Shown here: positions 40,134 to 48,475 of the stretch, in pieces
Position numbering within the stretch: position 1 is the stretch's first letter
Layout: each line of letters opens with the position of its first letter
Assembly: GCA_044224495.1 (NCBI GenBank)
Contig: JBGAKG010000033.1
Span: 25,871-89,870, forward strand
DNA length: 64,000 bases
Reading direction: 5' to 3'
Source: JBGAKG01 sp044224495
GTDB lineage: Bacteria > Myxococcota_A > Polyangia > Polyangiales > Polyangiaceae
Notes under the pieces: generated by a model
What the model saw: only the letters and a program-made list of their open reading frames with translations
Told to the model about the DNA's origin: nothing
The model's database searches: none
Made by a program: the position numbers and the translations under genes

Positions 40134-41768
40134 TCACGTGCTCGGTCGCACGATCACCTGTGCCCGCTCCGGCGCGATCGGCAGGGCGATCTTGAAGGTG
40201 GTCCCCCCGCCCGAGCGCGGCTCGCAGACGAGCTCTCCGCCGTGCGCCTCGACGATCTGGCGCGTGATCGCCAAGCCGAGGCCGGTGCCCTGGCCCTTCG
40301 TCGAGAAGAACGGATCGAAGACGCGCGTGCGGATCTCGTCGGGGATCCCGGCGCCGCGATCCTCCACCCGAATCACGACGCTCATCCCTTCGGCGCGGAC
40401 CGACACGTCGATCGTGCCGCCCTCGGGCATCGCCTCGCGCGCGTTGCGGAGGAGGTTGAGCAGCGCCTGGCGGAGCTGACCTTCGTCGAAGAGCGCGGGC
40501 GGGACGCGCCCGTCGGCGTCACCGTCGACGACGAGCGCGATCGTGCAGCCCGCGTTCTCCATCTCCTTCTTCGAGAACGTCGCGACGTCGCGGACGGCCT
40601 GCGCCACGTCGTCCGCCTCCATTCGCGGCTGCGGGAGGCGCGCCATGCGCAGGTACTCCTCCGACAGCGACTCCAGGCGCTCGACTTCGCGCCGGATCGA
40701 CGAGAGGAGCTCGCGCGCTTCGCGTCGCTTCGCCGAGTCGTCGGGCTCGGCGAGCTCTTCCTCCAGCATCTCGACGTTGAGGCCGATCGAGGAGAGCGGG
40801 TTCCGGATCTCGTGCGTGACGTGCGCCGCCATCTTGCCGATCGCGGCGAGCCGCTCGCTCTCGAGCGCGGAGCGTTGCGCCTTCGAGAGCTCACCGACCA
40901 TCCGCTCGAAGCTCGCGGCGAGCTCGCCGATCTCGTCGCCGCTGTCGGGCACCGCCTTCGGCGTGAGATCGCCGCGCCCGACCGCCTTCGCGCGCTCCGT
41001 CACGTTCGCGAGCGGCGCGAGGATGCGGCGTACCTGGATCGTCATCGCGACGGCCACCGCGAGCGTGAGGATCACCAGCCCCACCACGCTCCAGATCGCG
41101 CGCGTCACCCGCGCACGAGCAGCGACGCTGAGCGCGTCCATCGACGTCGAGACGTGGTCCGCCAACGTGTGGAGGCGATGATCGGCATCCAGCTCGACCG
41201 GACCGACCTCGACGAGCGTGCGGTTGATGCCGTCGGCGTCGCCGCTCGCCATCGCCGCGAAGAGTCGCTCGAAGGCGGCCTTCTCCGGGATCAAGCCTGC
41301 CTCGAAGCCGTCGAGCTCCTCGCTCCACTGGCGCGCGAGCGCGCGCGACTCGTCGGTCCCGACCAGCTCGAGCCCCGCGATCGCCGCCCGCGTCTCGAGG
41401 AGCTTCGCCTCGCGCGCGCCCGCGAGCGAGCTCAGCAGCATGCGGGCGCCGAGCGGGTCGCGTTCGTCGGGGAGGCCCTCGACGATGGTCGAGATCGCCG
41501 CCTGCGTGGCGCGGAGCTGGCCGAGCTTCAGCGCGATCGGGACGTAGCCCTTCGCGAGCTCTTCGCTGTCGGCCGCGGTCCGTCGCTGCGCCACGATGCT
41601 CCACGACGCGGTGACGACGAAGGCGAGCAGCATCACCGCGAACGCGAGCAGCACGCGCGTCACCACGCTCCGCCGCGCACCGGCGCCGGCGACGGCGGCG
41701 GGCCCGTGGCGAAGCCCAGAAGACGGCGTCCGGCGGTCGGCGCTCACGATGTAGGAACGGTACCGCAT
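40134..41768 (-). CDS. Membrane sensor histidine kinase (HAMP)
   Basis: 544 residues: TM1 (VLLAFAVMLLAFVVTASWSIV, about 39-59), an extracytoplasmic four-helix sensor (60-220), TM2 (about 225-245), HAMP (RRILAPLANVTERAKAVGRG...), HisKA with HVTHEIRNPLSSIG, HATPase_c with NLLRNAREAM, DRGAGIP, GTGLGLAIT. All boxes are intact. The start is uncertain: ATG 41768 is only 2 bp from the divergent kinase frame; GTG 41747, 9 nt after TACCGT, is a good alternative. It leads into rph with a 6-bp gap, an unusual operon arrangement. Confidence 0.88.
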   Translation of the reverse strand: MRYRSYIVSADRRTPSSGLRHGPAAVAGAGARRSVVTRVLLAFAVMLLAFVVTASWSIVAQRRTAADSEELAKGYVPIALKLGQLRATQAAISTIVEGLPDERDPLGARMLLSSLAGAREAKLLETRAAIAGLELVGTDESRALARQWSEELDGFEAGLIPEKAAFERLFAAMASGDADGINRTLVEVGPVELDADHRLHTLADHVSTSMDALSVAARARVTRAIWSVVGLVILTLAVAVAMTIQVRRILAPLANVTERAKAVGRGDLTPKAVPDSGDEIGELAASFERMVGELSKAQRSALESERLAAIGKMAAHVTHEIRNPLSSIGLNVEMLEEELAEPDDSAKRREARELLSSIRREVERLESLSEEYLRMARLPQPRMEADDVAQAVRDVATFSKKEMENAGCTIALVVDGDADGRVPPALFDEGQLRQALLNLLRNAREAMPEGGTIDVSVRAEGMSVVIRVEDRGAGIPDEIRTRVFDPFFSTKGQGTGLGLAITRQIVEAHGGELVCEPRSGGGTTFKIALPIAPERAQVIVRPST

Positions 41769-41770
41769 TT

Positions 41771-43729
41771 GTGCGACATGACTCCATTTCGCGCAAAACT
41801 GACGGGAGCCCCAAGGCGCGGTACCATCGTCTTATTCTGACGAAGCTGCTTTCCGAACCCGGGGCGGGCGAACAGCTCGGCCGGTACGAGCTGGTTGCCG
41901 AGATCGCGAGTGGCGGGATGGCCACCGTGTACCTCGCGCGCGCGCTCGGGCTCGTCGACTTCCGCCGGTTCTTCGCGATCAAGCGGCTCCACCCGCACCT
42001 CAACAAGGATCCGGACTTCGTCGCGATGTTCGTGGACGAGGCGCGCCTGGCCGCGCGCATCCATCACCCGAACGTCGTCCCCATCTTCGAGATCGGGGTC
42101 AAGGACGAGCAGTACTTCCTCGTGATGGACTACATCGAGGGCGACACGGCCTCGCGCCTCATGATCCGGTCGAAGCACCTCGGCCGTGCGCTCCCGATCG
42201 GGTTCACGGTGCGGGTGCTGGTCGAGACGCTCGCCGGCCTCCACGCCGCGCACGAGCTGGCCAGTGACGACGGGCGACCGCTCGAGATCGTCCACCGCGA
42301 CGTCTCTCCGCAGAACATTCTCCTCGGGGTCGACGGCGTGGCCCGCATCACCGACTTCGGCGTCGCGCGCGCGGCGGCGCGGATCGGCGATCAGACGCAG
42401 GGCGGCCAGCTGAAAGGGAAGCTCGCGTACATGGCGCCGGAGCAGATCCGCGGCGGCAAGGTCGACCGGCGGGTCGACGTGTTCGCGGCCGGCATCGTCC
42501 TCTGGGAGATGCTCGCGGGCGAGCGCCTCTTCAAGGCCGAGACCGACGGCGAGACGCTCTTCAAAGTCGCCGCTGCCGAGGTGCCGGATCTGCGGGCCAA
42601 GGTCCCTGGGCTCGCGCCCGAGATCGCCGCGCTCTGTCATCGCGCGCTGGCGAAGGAGCCGCAGGACCGCTTCGCGACCGCGGCCGACTTCGGGGACGCG
42701 CTCGAGGCGGCAGCCCGCGCGGCCGGGCAGATGTTCACCGCGCGCGAGTCGGCGGCGCTCGTCAACGAGCTCGTCGGGCAGGAGATCACGGCCCACCGCG
42801 ATCTCGTGCGCACGTGGCTCACGCGCTCCGACGTCTCGCGCAGCGGCGTGGCCCTCGCGCAGGCGTTCCCGCCGCCGGTCCGGGCGGACGTGGAGCCGTC
42901 GTCCGCCTCGGGCTCGCGCGACGTGCCCGCGCCGCCACCGGCGCAGGCTCCCTCGCCGTCGCTCGCCGACACGGCCGAGAACGAGGTCCCGCGGCTGTCG
43001 AACCTCGCCTCCGATCACGAAGAGCTCGCGACGCGGCTCGATCTCGACGTCGAGGTCGCGGCCCCCGTGGACGCGAACGGCATGCCGCTCACGCCCCCGG
43101 CGCCGCCTCCGACCGGCCCGCTCGGGATGCCGGTGATCCCGCAGCCGCCGACCATGCCGGATTTCCGGCCGATGGGCCTCCCGCCCGAAGCCGTACCGCC
43201 GGCGAGCGGGTCGGCCCCGATGCCCGCGCAAGCGCCCGGGCAGCCGATGGCCGCTCCGCCGCCGATGGCGATGGCTCCCGCCGCGCCCGCTCCGGCGCCG
43301 GCGGGCGGAAGCCGCGTCCCGGCGTGGACACTCGCGATCCCCGTCATCCTCGTGCTCGGCGTCTGCGGAGCGGTGCTCGCGCTCAAGGCGAAGGGCGGCG
43401 ATGCAACGCCGCCCCCCGCGAAGACCACCGCGACCGCGACGGCGACGGCAGCGGACACCGCGACCACGGCCGCGACGACGACCGCGACGACCACAGTCGC
43501 GGCGACGGCGACCGCGACGGCGACCACGACCGCGATCGCAACGGCGACCACGACCGCGAAGACGACGGCCGAGCCCACGGCGACGACGAAGGCGACCGCG
43601 CCCGCGACGGCTACCGCGCAAGGGACCGCGCCCCGTCCGACGGCGACGGGCCTCGCCACGGTCAAGCCGACCGCCACGACGACGACGAAGCCGAAGATCG
43701 ACAACAGCTCCTTCGGTGGGAGAAAGTGA
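41771..43729 (+). CDS. Membrane-anchored eukaryote-type Ser/Thr protein kinase 2
   Basis: Up to 652 residues. The kinase domain (about 37-320) has ASGGMATVY, Lys71 (AIKR), HRD 175-177 with Asn182, DFG 195-197 and APE 222-224, all intact. A long Pro/Ala linker, one TM (about 519-538) and a 114-residue extracytoplasmic tail of Thr/Ala repeats follow. The start is doubtful: GTG 41771 lies upstream of a promoter (CTGACG-N17-TACCAT, 41799-41827), after which the frame has no ATG, GTG or TTG before the domain; ATT 41834, CTG 41837 and CTG 41846 are in frame. It pairs with the gene starting at 43734, as kinase 1 pairs with 6681. Confidence 0.88.
   Translation: MRHDSISRKTDGSPKARYHRLILTKLLSEPGAGEQLGRYELVAEIASGGMATVYLARALGLVDFRRFFAIKRLHPHLNKDPDFVAMFVDEARLAARIHHPNVVPIFEIGVKDEQYFLVMDYIEGDTASRLMIRSKHLGRALPIGFTVRVLVETLAGLHAAHELASDDGRPLEIVHRDVSPQNILLGVDGVARITDFGVARAAARIGDQTQGGQLKGKLAYMAPEQIRGGKVDRRVDVFAAGIVLWEMLAGERLFKAETDGETLFKVAAAEVPDLRAKVPGLAPEIAALCHRALAKEPQDRFATAADFGDALEAAARAAGQMFTARESAALVNELVGQEITAHRDLVRTWLTRSDVSRSGVALAQAFPPPVRADVEPSSASGSRDVPAPPPAQAPSPSLADTAENEVPRLSNLASDHEELATRLDLDVEVAAPVDANGMPLTPPAPPPTGPLGMPVIPQPPTMPDFRPMGLPPEAVPPASGSAPMPAQAPGQPMAAPPPMAMAPAAPAPAPAGGSRVPAWTLAIPVILVLGVCGAVLALKAKGGDATPPPAKTTATATATAADTATTAATTTATTTVAATATATATTTAIATATTTAKTTAEPTATTKATAPATATAQGTAPRPTATGLATVKPTATTTTKPKIDNSSFGGRK
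41799..41827 (+). promoter_or_regulatory. Promoter inside the kinase-2 5' frame
   Basis: CTGACG (41799-41804), 17-bp spacer, TACCAT (41822-41827). Transcription would begin near 41834, where the frame reads ATT-CTG-ACG. It matches the spacing of rRNA P2 (TTGACG-N17-TAGAGT). Confidence 0.45.
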
Positions 43730-43733
43730 TCGC

Positions 43734-44696
43734 GTGAAGCTCCGTGCACCGCTCGCCGCCGCGTTCGTCGCGGCGCTCGCCGTCACCACCCCCGCGCTCG
43801 CGGCAGAGAAGTCCGAAGCGGACCGCCTCTTCGACGAAGGCACCGCGCTCATGAACGAAGGCAAGTTCGCGGAGGCGTGCCCGAAGATCGAGCAGAGCGT
43901 GAAGCTCGATCCCGGCGTCGGCGGGTACCTCTGGCTCGCGGACTGCTTCGAGCGCGGCGGGAGGACCTACAGCGCGTACAAGGCCTTCAAGGACGCGGAG
44001 AAGCTCGCGATCGACACCAAGGATCCGAAGGGCCGCGACAAAATCGCAGCGAAGCGCGCGGCCGCGTTGGAGCCGAAGCTCTCGAAGCTGACGCTCGTGC
44101 CGCCGAAGCCTGCGCCGGACGGGATGCGGATCGCGATCGATGGCCGCGACGTGTCGGCCGCCGACCTCGGCGCGGCCATCCTCGTCGATCCCGGTCCGCA
44201 CACGATCGTGATGGAGGCGCCGCACACGAAGCGCGTCGAGCAGACCGTGAACGTCGCCGAGGCGAACACCGCGTCCGTCGTGCTGGTCCTCGGCCAAGAG
44301 GACAAACCCCCGCCGCCGCCGCCGCCGCCGGAAGAGTCGGGTGGCGCCGGTACACCGATGCGCATCGCGGGCGGCGCGCTCGGAGGCGTGGGTCTCGTCG
44401 GCATCGTCGTCGGCTCCGTCTTCGGGATCATCGCGTCGTCGAAGCTCTCGGACTCCAACGCGGACAATCACTGCGATGCCGCGAACACGTGCGACTCGAT
44501 CGGCCTCGCCGCGCGCTCGCAGGCGAAGGACGCAGCGACGATCTCGACGATCATGTTCATCGCCGGCGGCGTCGCGCTCGCGGCGGGGATCACGCTCTTC
44601 GTCCTCGCGCCGAGCAAGAAGTCGTCGTCGTCGGTTGCGCTCGTCCCGGGCGTCGCGCCGGGCGGCGGTTTCGCGACGGTGGTCGGGCGCTTCTGA
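43734..44696 (+). CDS. Secreted/two-TM partner of Ser/Thr kinase 2 (TPR-like)
   Basis: 320 residues, GTG start 4 bp after the kinase stop. Signal peptide (to TPALAAEKS), a TPR-like helical region (LFDEGTALMNEGKFAEACPKIEQSVKLDP, then LADCFERGGRTYSAYKAF), a beta-rich PEGA-like stretch (MRIAIDGRDV ... VDPGPHTIVMEAP), a poly-Pro linker (eight or more Pro), and two TM helices with a Cys pair between them (HCDAANTC). This order is the same as in the 6681 gene, so the two are paralogues by architecture. I infer a membrane signalling module with the kinase. It ends at TGATCA shared with the convergent Fe-S gene. Confidence 0.75.
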   Translation: MKLRAPLAAAFVAALAVTTPALAAEKSEADRLFDEGTALMNEGKFAEACPKIEQSVKLDPGVGGYLWLADCFERGGRTYSAYKAFKDAEKLAIDTKDPKGRDKIAAKRAAALEPKLSKLTLVPPKPAPDGMRIAIDGRDVSAADLGAAILVDPGPHTIVMEAPHTKRVEQTVNVAEANTASVVLVLGQEDKPPPPPPPPEESGGAGTPMRIAGGALGGVGLVGIVVGSVFGIIASSKLSDSNADNHCDAANTCDSIGLAARSQAKDAATISTIMFIAGGVALAAGITLFVLAPSKKSSSSVALVPGVAPGGGFATVVGRF

Positions 44697-45785
44697 TCAG
44701 CGCAGGCCGCGGCGCGCGACCGTCACCAGATCGAGCACCTTCGCCCCCGCCTTCGCGAAGGCGAGTGCGCTCGACGCGCACCCCGTGACGATGGTCCCAC
44801 CGCCGTGCTCGTCGTGCTCGGCGCGGCGTGCGCTCGCGATGTCGCGGGCGACGTCCGGCATGGTCTTCGGGAGGAGCCCGCCGGCGCCGGAGCAGCTCGC
44901 TCCGCTTCGCGCGCGCGCGAACTCGTCGGGTGCGCGCCCGAGCGCGCGCGTGAGCACTTGGCGCGGCGCCTCGTACACGCCGAGCCCGCGCCCGAGCTGA
45001 CAGGGGTCGTGCCAGCGGACGGGGCCGTCGAGCTCGGCGACGCGCCCGTTCCGGCCCCAAGCGGCGACCTCTTCGACGAGCAACGAGACGGGGATCGCGG
45101 GAGCGCCGACAGCCGGTGCGTGGACGCGCAAGGCCATCGCGCAGCCAGGGTCGACCACCGTCATCGTGCCGCGCACGCGCTCGGCGAGCGCGGTCACGTG
45201 ATGACGAAAGCGATCGCGATCCCCGGCGAGCAGGAGCGGGAGCCCGCAGCAATCGGCGACGGGCTCCACGTCACCATGGACGGCGCGGGCAACGGCGAGC
45301 GCATCTTCCGCGACCGCGGGGAGCTTGCGCTGGTACGTGCAGCCCACGAGGAGCGCGCGCCCCGTCGTGCCGATCGGCCGCGTCGCTTCGCGGGTGGCGG
45401 CGCGGTGGGCTTCCCACCCGGCGCGGACGGCTGCGGCCGCGCGCGGGGCGACGCCGGCCTCCGTGAATGCGCTCCGCGCATCGAGCAGGGTGGGGGCGAC
45501 CGGGTTCGCGTGATCGCAAGCCTCGCGACAGGCCATGCATCCGGTGCACGCCCAAGCCGTGCTGGCGAACGACTCGTCGAGCGGCACGTCGCCGTGCGCC
45601 GCGAACGAGGCGGTGCTCATCTTCCCCCACGGCGTGAGCGTCTCGCGCGGCTCCGCGTTGGAGACGGGGCACGCGCTCCGGCACAGCTTCGGACAATAGA
45701 CGCACGTGTCGAGCTCGCGCCGCCGCGCCTCGAGGAGCGGCAGCGCCGACCCTCTCTGGCGGGGCGCTCGCGGCGTCTCGGCCAT
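44697..45785 (-). CDS. (Fe-S)-binding oxidoreductase, GlcF/GlpC/HdrD-like
   Basis: 362 residues: two ferredoxin-type clusters, CVYCPKLCRSACP (with one extra residue between the second and third Cys) and CTGCMACREACDHANP, then two CCG-type domains (VADCCGLPL and WHDPCQLGRGLG ... ASCSGAGG). This layout matches the iron-sulfur subunits of glycolate/glycerol-3-phosphate oxidases and heterodisulfide reductase-related proteins. No flavoprotein partner gene is adjacent, so its electron donor is unknown. Its start overlaps the FHA-gene stop by 1 base, implying an operon with that signalling protein. Confidence 0.82.
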   Translation of the reverse strand: MAETPRAPRQRGSALPLLEARRRELDTCVYCPKLCRSACPVSNAEPRETLTPWGKMSTASFAAHGDVPLDESFASTAWACTGCMACREACDHANPVAPTLLDARSAFTEAGVAPRAAAAVRAGWEAHRAATREATRPIGTTGRALLVGCTYQRKLPAVAEDALAVARAVHGDVEPVADCCGLPLLLAGDRDRFRHHVTALAERVRGTMTVVDPGCAMALRVHAPAVGAPAIPVSLLVEEVAAWGRNGRVAELDGPVRWHDPCQLGRGLGVYEAPRQVLTRALGRAPDEFARARSGASCSGAGGLLPKTMPDVARDIASARRAEHDEHGGGTIVTGCASSALAFAKAGAKVLDLVTVARRGLR

Positions 45786-46654
45786 CAGCGATAGGTGAAG
45801 CGGACTTCGTGATCGCAGATGCGGAACACGTCGCCTTCGGCGATCTGCTTCCGCGCGATGCGCTGGCCGTTGTACTCGACGCCGTTGGTCGAGCCCATGT
45901 CGACCATGAAGTAGACGCCGTTCTGGAACTCGACCATCGCGTGCTGGCGCGACACGTTCGGATCCTTGAGCGTGAGATCGCTCGACTGCTTGCCGCGGCC
46001 GATGACGAAGCGCTCCTTGGTCACTGCGGTGCGTTCACCTTGGTAGATGACGCTGAGCTGCATCTGGGCCGGCGCGCCGTAGGCGCCGTTGTTCCCACCG
46101 CCGTAGCCGCCGGGGCTCCGCCCCGGGATCGGCGGCGGAACGCTGCGCGAGGGCGCAGGCGGAGGAGGCGGCGGACGGGACTCGCGCGCCATCGGCGGCG
46201 GCGGCGTGGGCAGCGACGAGATGCGCCCGACGGGCGGCGAGATCGGCGCGGACTGCGGCATGCCGCGCGGCGGCGGCATCGGCAGACCCGACGACGACGG
46301 CCGGTTCGGCGGCGGGAGCGGGAGGCGCCCGGTGGGAGGCGGAGGCAGACCCCCAGCCCCGCGCGGGGGCGGAGCGGGCATCTGCATCGACGGCGACGTG
46401 TTGAGCGGACCGGTATAGGTGTTCGCTGCGGCCGCCGCCGGCTGAGGATAAGCCTCACGCGGCGCCTGGCTCGGGAACGGCGTCCGGCTCGCGCCGGGGC
46501 CGTAGCTGCGCTGGCGCGCGTACTGCTTCATCGCCTCGTTGATGAGGTAGTCGACGCTGCACTCGAGCTCTCGCGCCATCTGCTCGAACGTCTCCCAGAG
46601 GACGTCGCGGCACTGGAACTGTCGCGTGCTCTTCTTGTTCGGATCGGAGCTCAT
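45785..46654 (-). CDS. Ribbon-helix-helix-like / FHA domain fusion protein
   Basis: 289 residues in three parts. The N-terminus (about 10-50: RQFQCRDVLWETFEQMAREL, then ECSVDYLINEAMKQYA) looks like a ribbon-helix-helix DNA-binding fold. A long Pro/Gly/Met-rich linker (about 55-190) joins it to an FHA domain (about 198-289) with GRGKQSSDL, NVSRQHAMVEF and GSTNGVEYNG, carrying the phospho-Thr-binding Arg, Ser, His and Asn. It would read Thr-phosphorylation, perhaps by the Ser/Thr kinases encoded nearby (inference). It overlaps the Fe-S gene by 1 base and lies 13 bp after the lipoprotein gene. Confidence 0.82.
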   Translation of the reverse strand: MSSDPNKKSTRQFQCRDVLWETFEQMARELECSVDYLINEAMKQYARQRSYGPGASRTPFPSQAPREAYPQPAAAAANTYTGPLNTSPSMQMPAPPPRGAGGLPPPPTGRLPLPPPNRPSSSGLPMPPPRGMPQSAPISPPVGRISSLPTPPPPMARESRPPPPPPAPSRSVPPPIPGRSPGGYGGGNNGAYGAPAQMQLSVIYQGERTAVTKERFVIGRGKQSSDLTLKDPNVSRQHAMVEFQNGVYFMVDMGSTNGVEYNGQRIARKQIAEGDVFRICDHEVRFTYR

Positions 46655-46667
46655 CTGCCCGTCAGCC

Positions 46668-48284
46668 TCACTTGTCCGTCAATGACGGCTCCACGCAGTA
46701 TTTCACGAAATCCCCCACCGTGCCGATCTGCTTGGTCTCGGTTTCGTTCGAGCCGGGCGCAGCGCCTGCTTTCGGGATGTCGCAGGACCATCCGCACTGG
46801 TCGTCCGCCTCGCACTTGGGGACCGGGGTCTTGTCGTTCTCGTAAGACTGTATCACCGAAAGGTCGGCTTTCTTGCCGCCGTAGAAGAAGCCGAGGGCCA
46901 CGAGCTTTGGACCGAGCTCGCGCGCCGAAAGGAACGGCGTGATCACGTCGCGGGGAGCCTGCTCGCCCTTCGGCGCTTCCATCTTCTGGATGACGCCGCC
47001 GAAGGTGATCGGCTCGGACATGCCCATCTTGGTGGCCGCGCTCACCGGGAGCTTCCGCATGAACTCCGGGATGCCCTTCGGCGTCATGGTCTTCAGGACC
47101 AGCTCGCCTGCGATCCAGCGCACCTTCCAGCGCTTGTTGTCGAAGAGCGTGTAGAGCTTGGGGACGACCTGCTCCTTCGGGAGCTCGCCGAGGCGGTTGA
47201 ACGCGAGCTGCCGGATCGAGTCGGGGGTCGCCTCGTCCTTCGCGATGTCGAACACCTTGTCGATGTCGGCGGTCGCGCTCTTGTCGATGCGGCCTTCGAG
47301 CGCGGCGAGCGCGGCCTTGCGGCGGTCCTCGGTCGCGGTCTTGTTGCCGCCGTACGCGAGGCAGTAGTCGACGACGGGGCGCCCGCCGATCCGCTTCATC
47401 GCGGCGAAGACCTTCGTCAGCTCCTGATCCTGGAAGGTCGTGATCTGCTTCATCTCCTGATCGGGAGTGACCTTGGTGCCGTTCTTGGTGTTGACGTCTT
47501 GCACCATCGGCTTCGCCGTCTTGTCGATCCACGCCTGCGAATCGATGAGCTTCGCGAGCGCGACGAGCTGCTCGGCGCCCTTGAGCTTCGTCTCCGCGTC
47601 ACCGATGTCGGCGATGAGGCCCGCGATGCGGTCCGTCTTCGTCGACTTCTCGTTCATCAGCGGCGGCAAGCCCTTCACCGCGGGGGCACCGAGGAAACGC
47701 GCCATCTGCTCGACGCCGTACGACTGGGCGCTGTTCTCGATGCGCGCTTCGAAGTCGGTCTGGACCCACTTGATGAGGGCGGCCACGAGGTCGGCCTTGG
47801 CCTTCTCGTCGGTCGCGAGCGGTGGCTCGTGCGAGAGCATGCCGAACGCCGTGTCCTTGTAGGGGATCGACGGATCGGGTGGGACCGCGCCGTCGGGAGT
47901 GCGCGCGGGCGCGGGAGCCTCGATGTTCTTCACGAGCTCGGGGACCATCCCGTTGACGATCTTCTTGCGAGACTCCTCGGAGAGACCCTCGAGCGCGTGG
48001 AGCAGCATGTCGATGCCGATGCGCTTGCCGTTCCGGGGCTTCATGCGCACGAGCGAGAGCGCGGCCTCCGTGCGGAGATCCAGCGAGTACTTGTCGTGCG
48101 TGACGACCGCGACGAGCTTCTCGGGTCCACGCTCCGTCCCCTCCCACCGGTGCACGTCGTCCTTGCTCACGGCACAGCCACTGACCAGAGGGACCGACGC
48201 TGCAATGCCAGCGAGGAGGGCGAGCCGTGCGATGCGCTTCAGCGACGTCTCCGCCCCCGACACCTTCCTCGACCTATCCACCAT
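46668..48284 (-). CDS. Large lipoprotein with HEAT-like helical repeats
   Basis: 538 residues. The start is taken at ATG 48284 (MVDRSRKV) because the signal peptide and lipobox LVSGC (Cys37) follow naturally and AGGAG lies upstream; an earlier in-frame ATG at 48317 is possible. The mature part is all-helical with HEAT-like pairs (LRTEAALSLVRMKPRNG, SIRQLAFNRLGELP, KVRWIAGELVLKTM). A Cys-rich C-terminus holds CEADDQCGWSCDIP. Function unknown; helical lipoproteins of this type are often scaffolds. It precedes the FHA and Fe-S genes as the first gene of a likely three-gene operon. Confidence 0.75.
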   Translation of the reverse strand: MVDRSRKVSGAETSLKRIARLALLAGIAASVPLVSGCAVSKDDVHRWEGTERGPEKLVAVVTHDKYSLDLRTEAALSLVRMKPRNGKRIGIDMLLHALEGLSEESRKKIVNGMVPELVKNIEAPAPARTPDGAVPPDPSIPYKDTAFGMLSHEPPLATDEKAKADLVAALIKWVQTDFEARIENSAQSYGVEQMARFLGAPAVKGLPPLMNEKSTKTDRIAGLIADIGDAETKLKGAEQLVALAKLIDSQAWIDKTAKPMVQDVNTKNGTKVTPDQEMKQITTFQDQELTKVFAAMKRIGGRPVVDYCLAYGGNKTATEDRRKAALAALEGRIDKSATADIDKVFDIAKDEATPDSIRQLAFNRLGELPKEQVVPKLYTLFDNKRWKVRWIAGELVLKTMTPKGIPEFMRKLPVSAATKMGMSEPITFGGVIQKMEAPKGEQAPRDVITPFLSARELGPKLVALGFFYGGKKADLSVIQSYENDKTPVPKCEADDQCGWSCDIPKAGAAPGSNETETKQIGTVGDFVKYCVEPSLTDK

Positions 48285-48475
48285 CTCGTCGTGATCTCCT
48301 GAACGAAAGCGGAACATTGCGAGCGGATTCCGACCCGGCCCGACCTGAACCACGGGCGCCCCATGGTAAGCGGTCCCCGACGCGCCCGAAAGCGCTTTTG
48401 CCAAGAGGGACGAAAAGCGGAACTTGGCCCTCCCGCGACCGGTACGTTAGGCTCCGATGTAGGGCAACGTACGCA

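Noticed and set aside
41747..41768. Treating the histidine kinase and kinase-2 frames as having a definite 2-bp divergent gap
   Set aside because: Both nominal starts are doubtful; promoter-like elements suggest starts at or after 41747 (minus) and 41834 (plus), so the true gap may be larger.
48392..48409. Hairpin gcgc-ccgaaa-gcgc followed by TTTT between the lipoprotein and ftsK
   Set aside because: On the + strand no upstream gene reads into it, and the stem is only 4 bp, so it is not a supported terminator.
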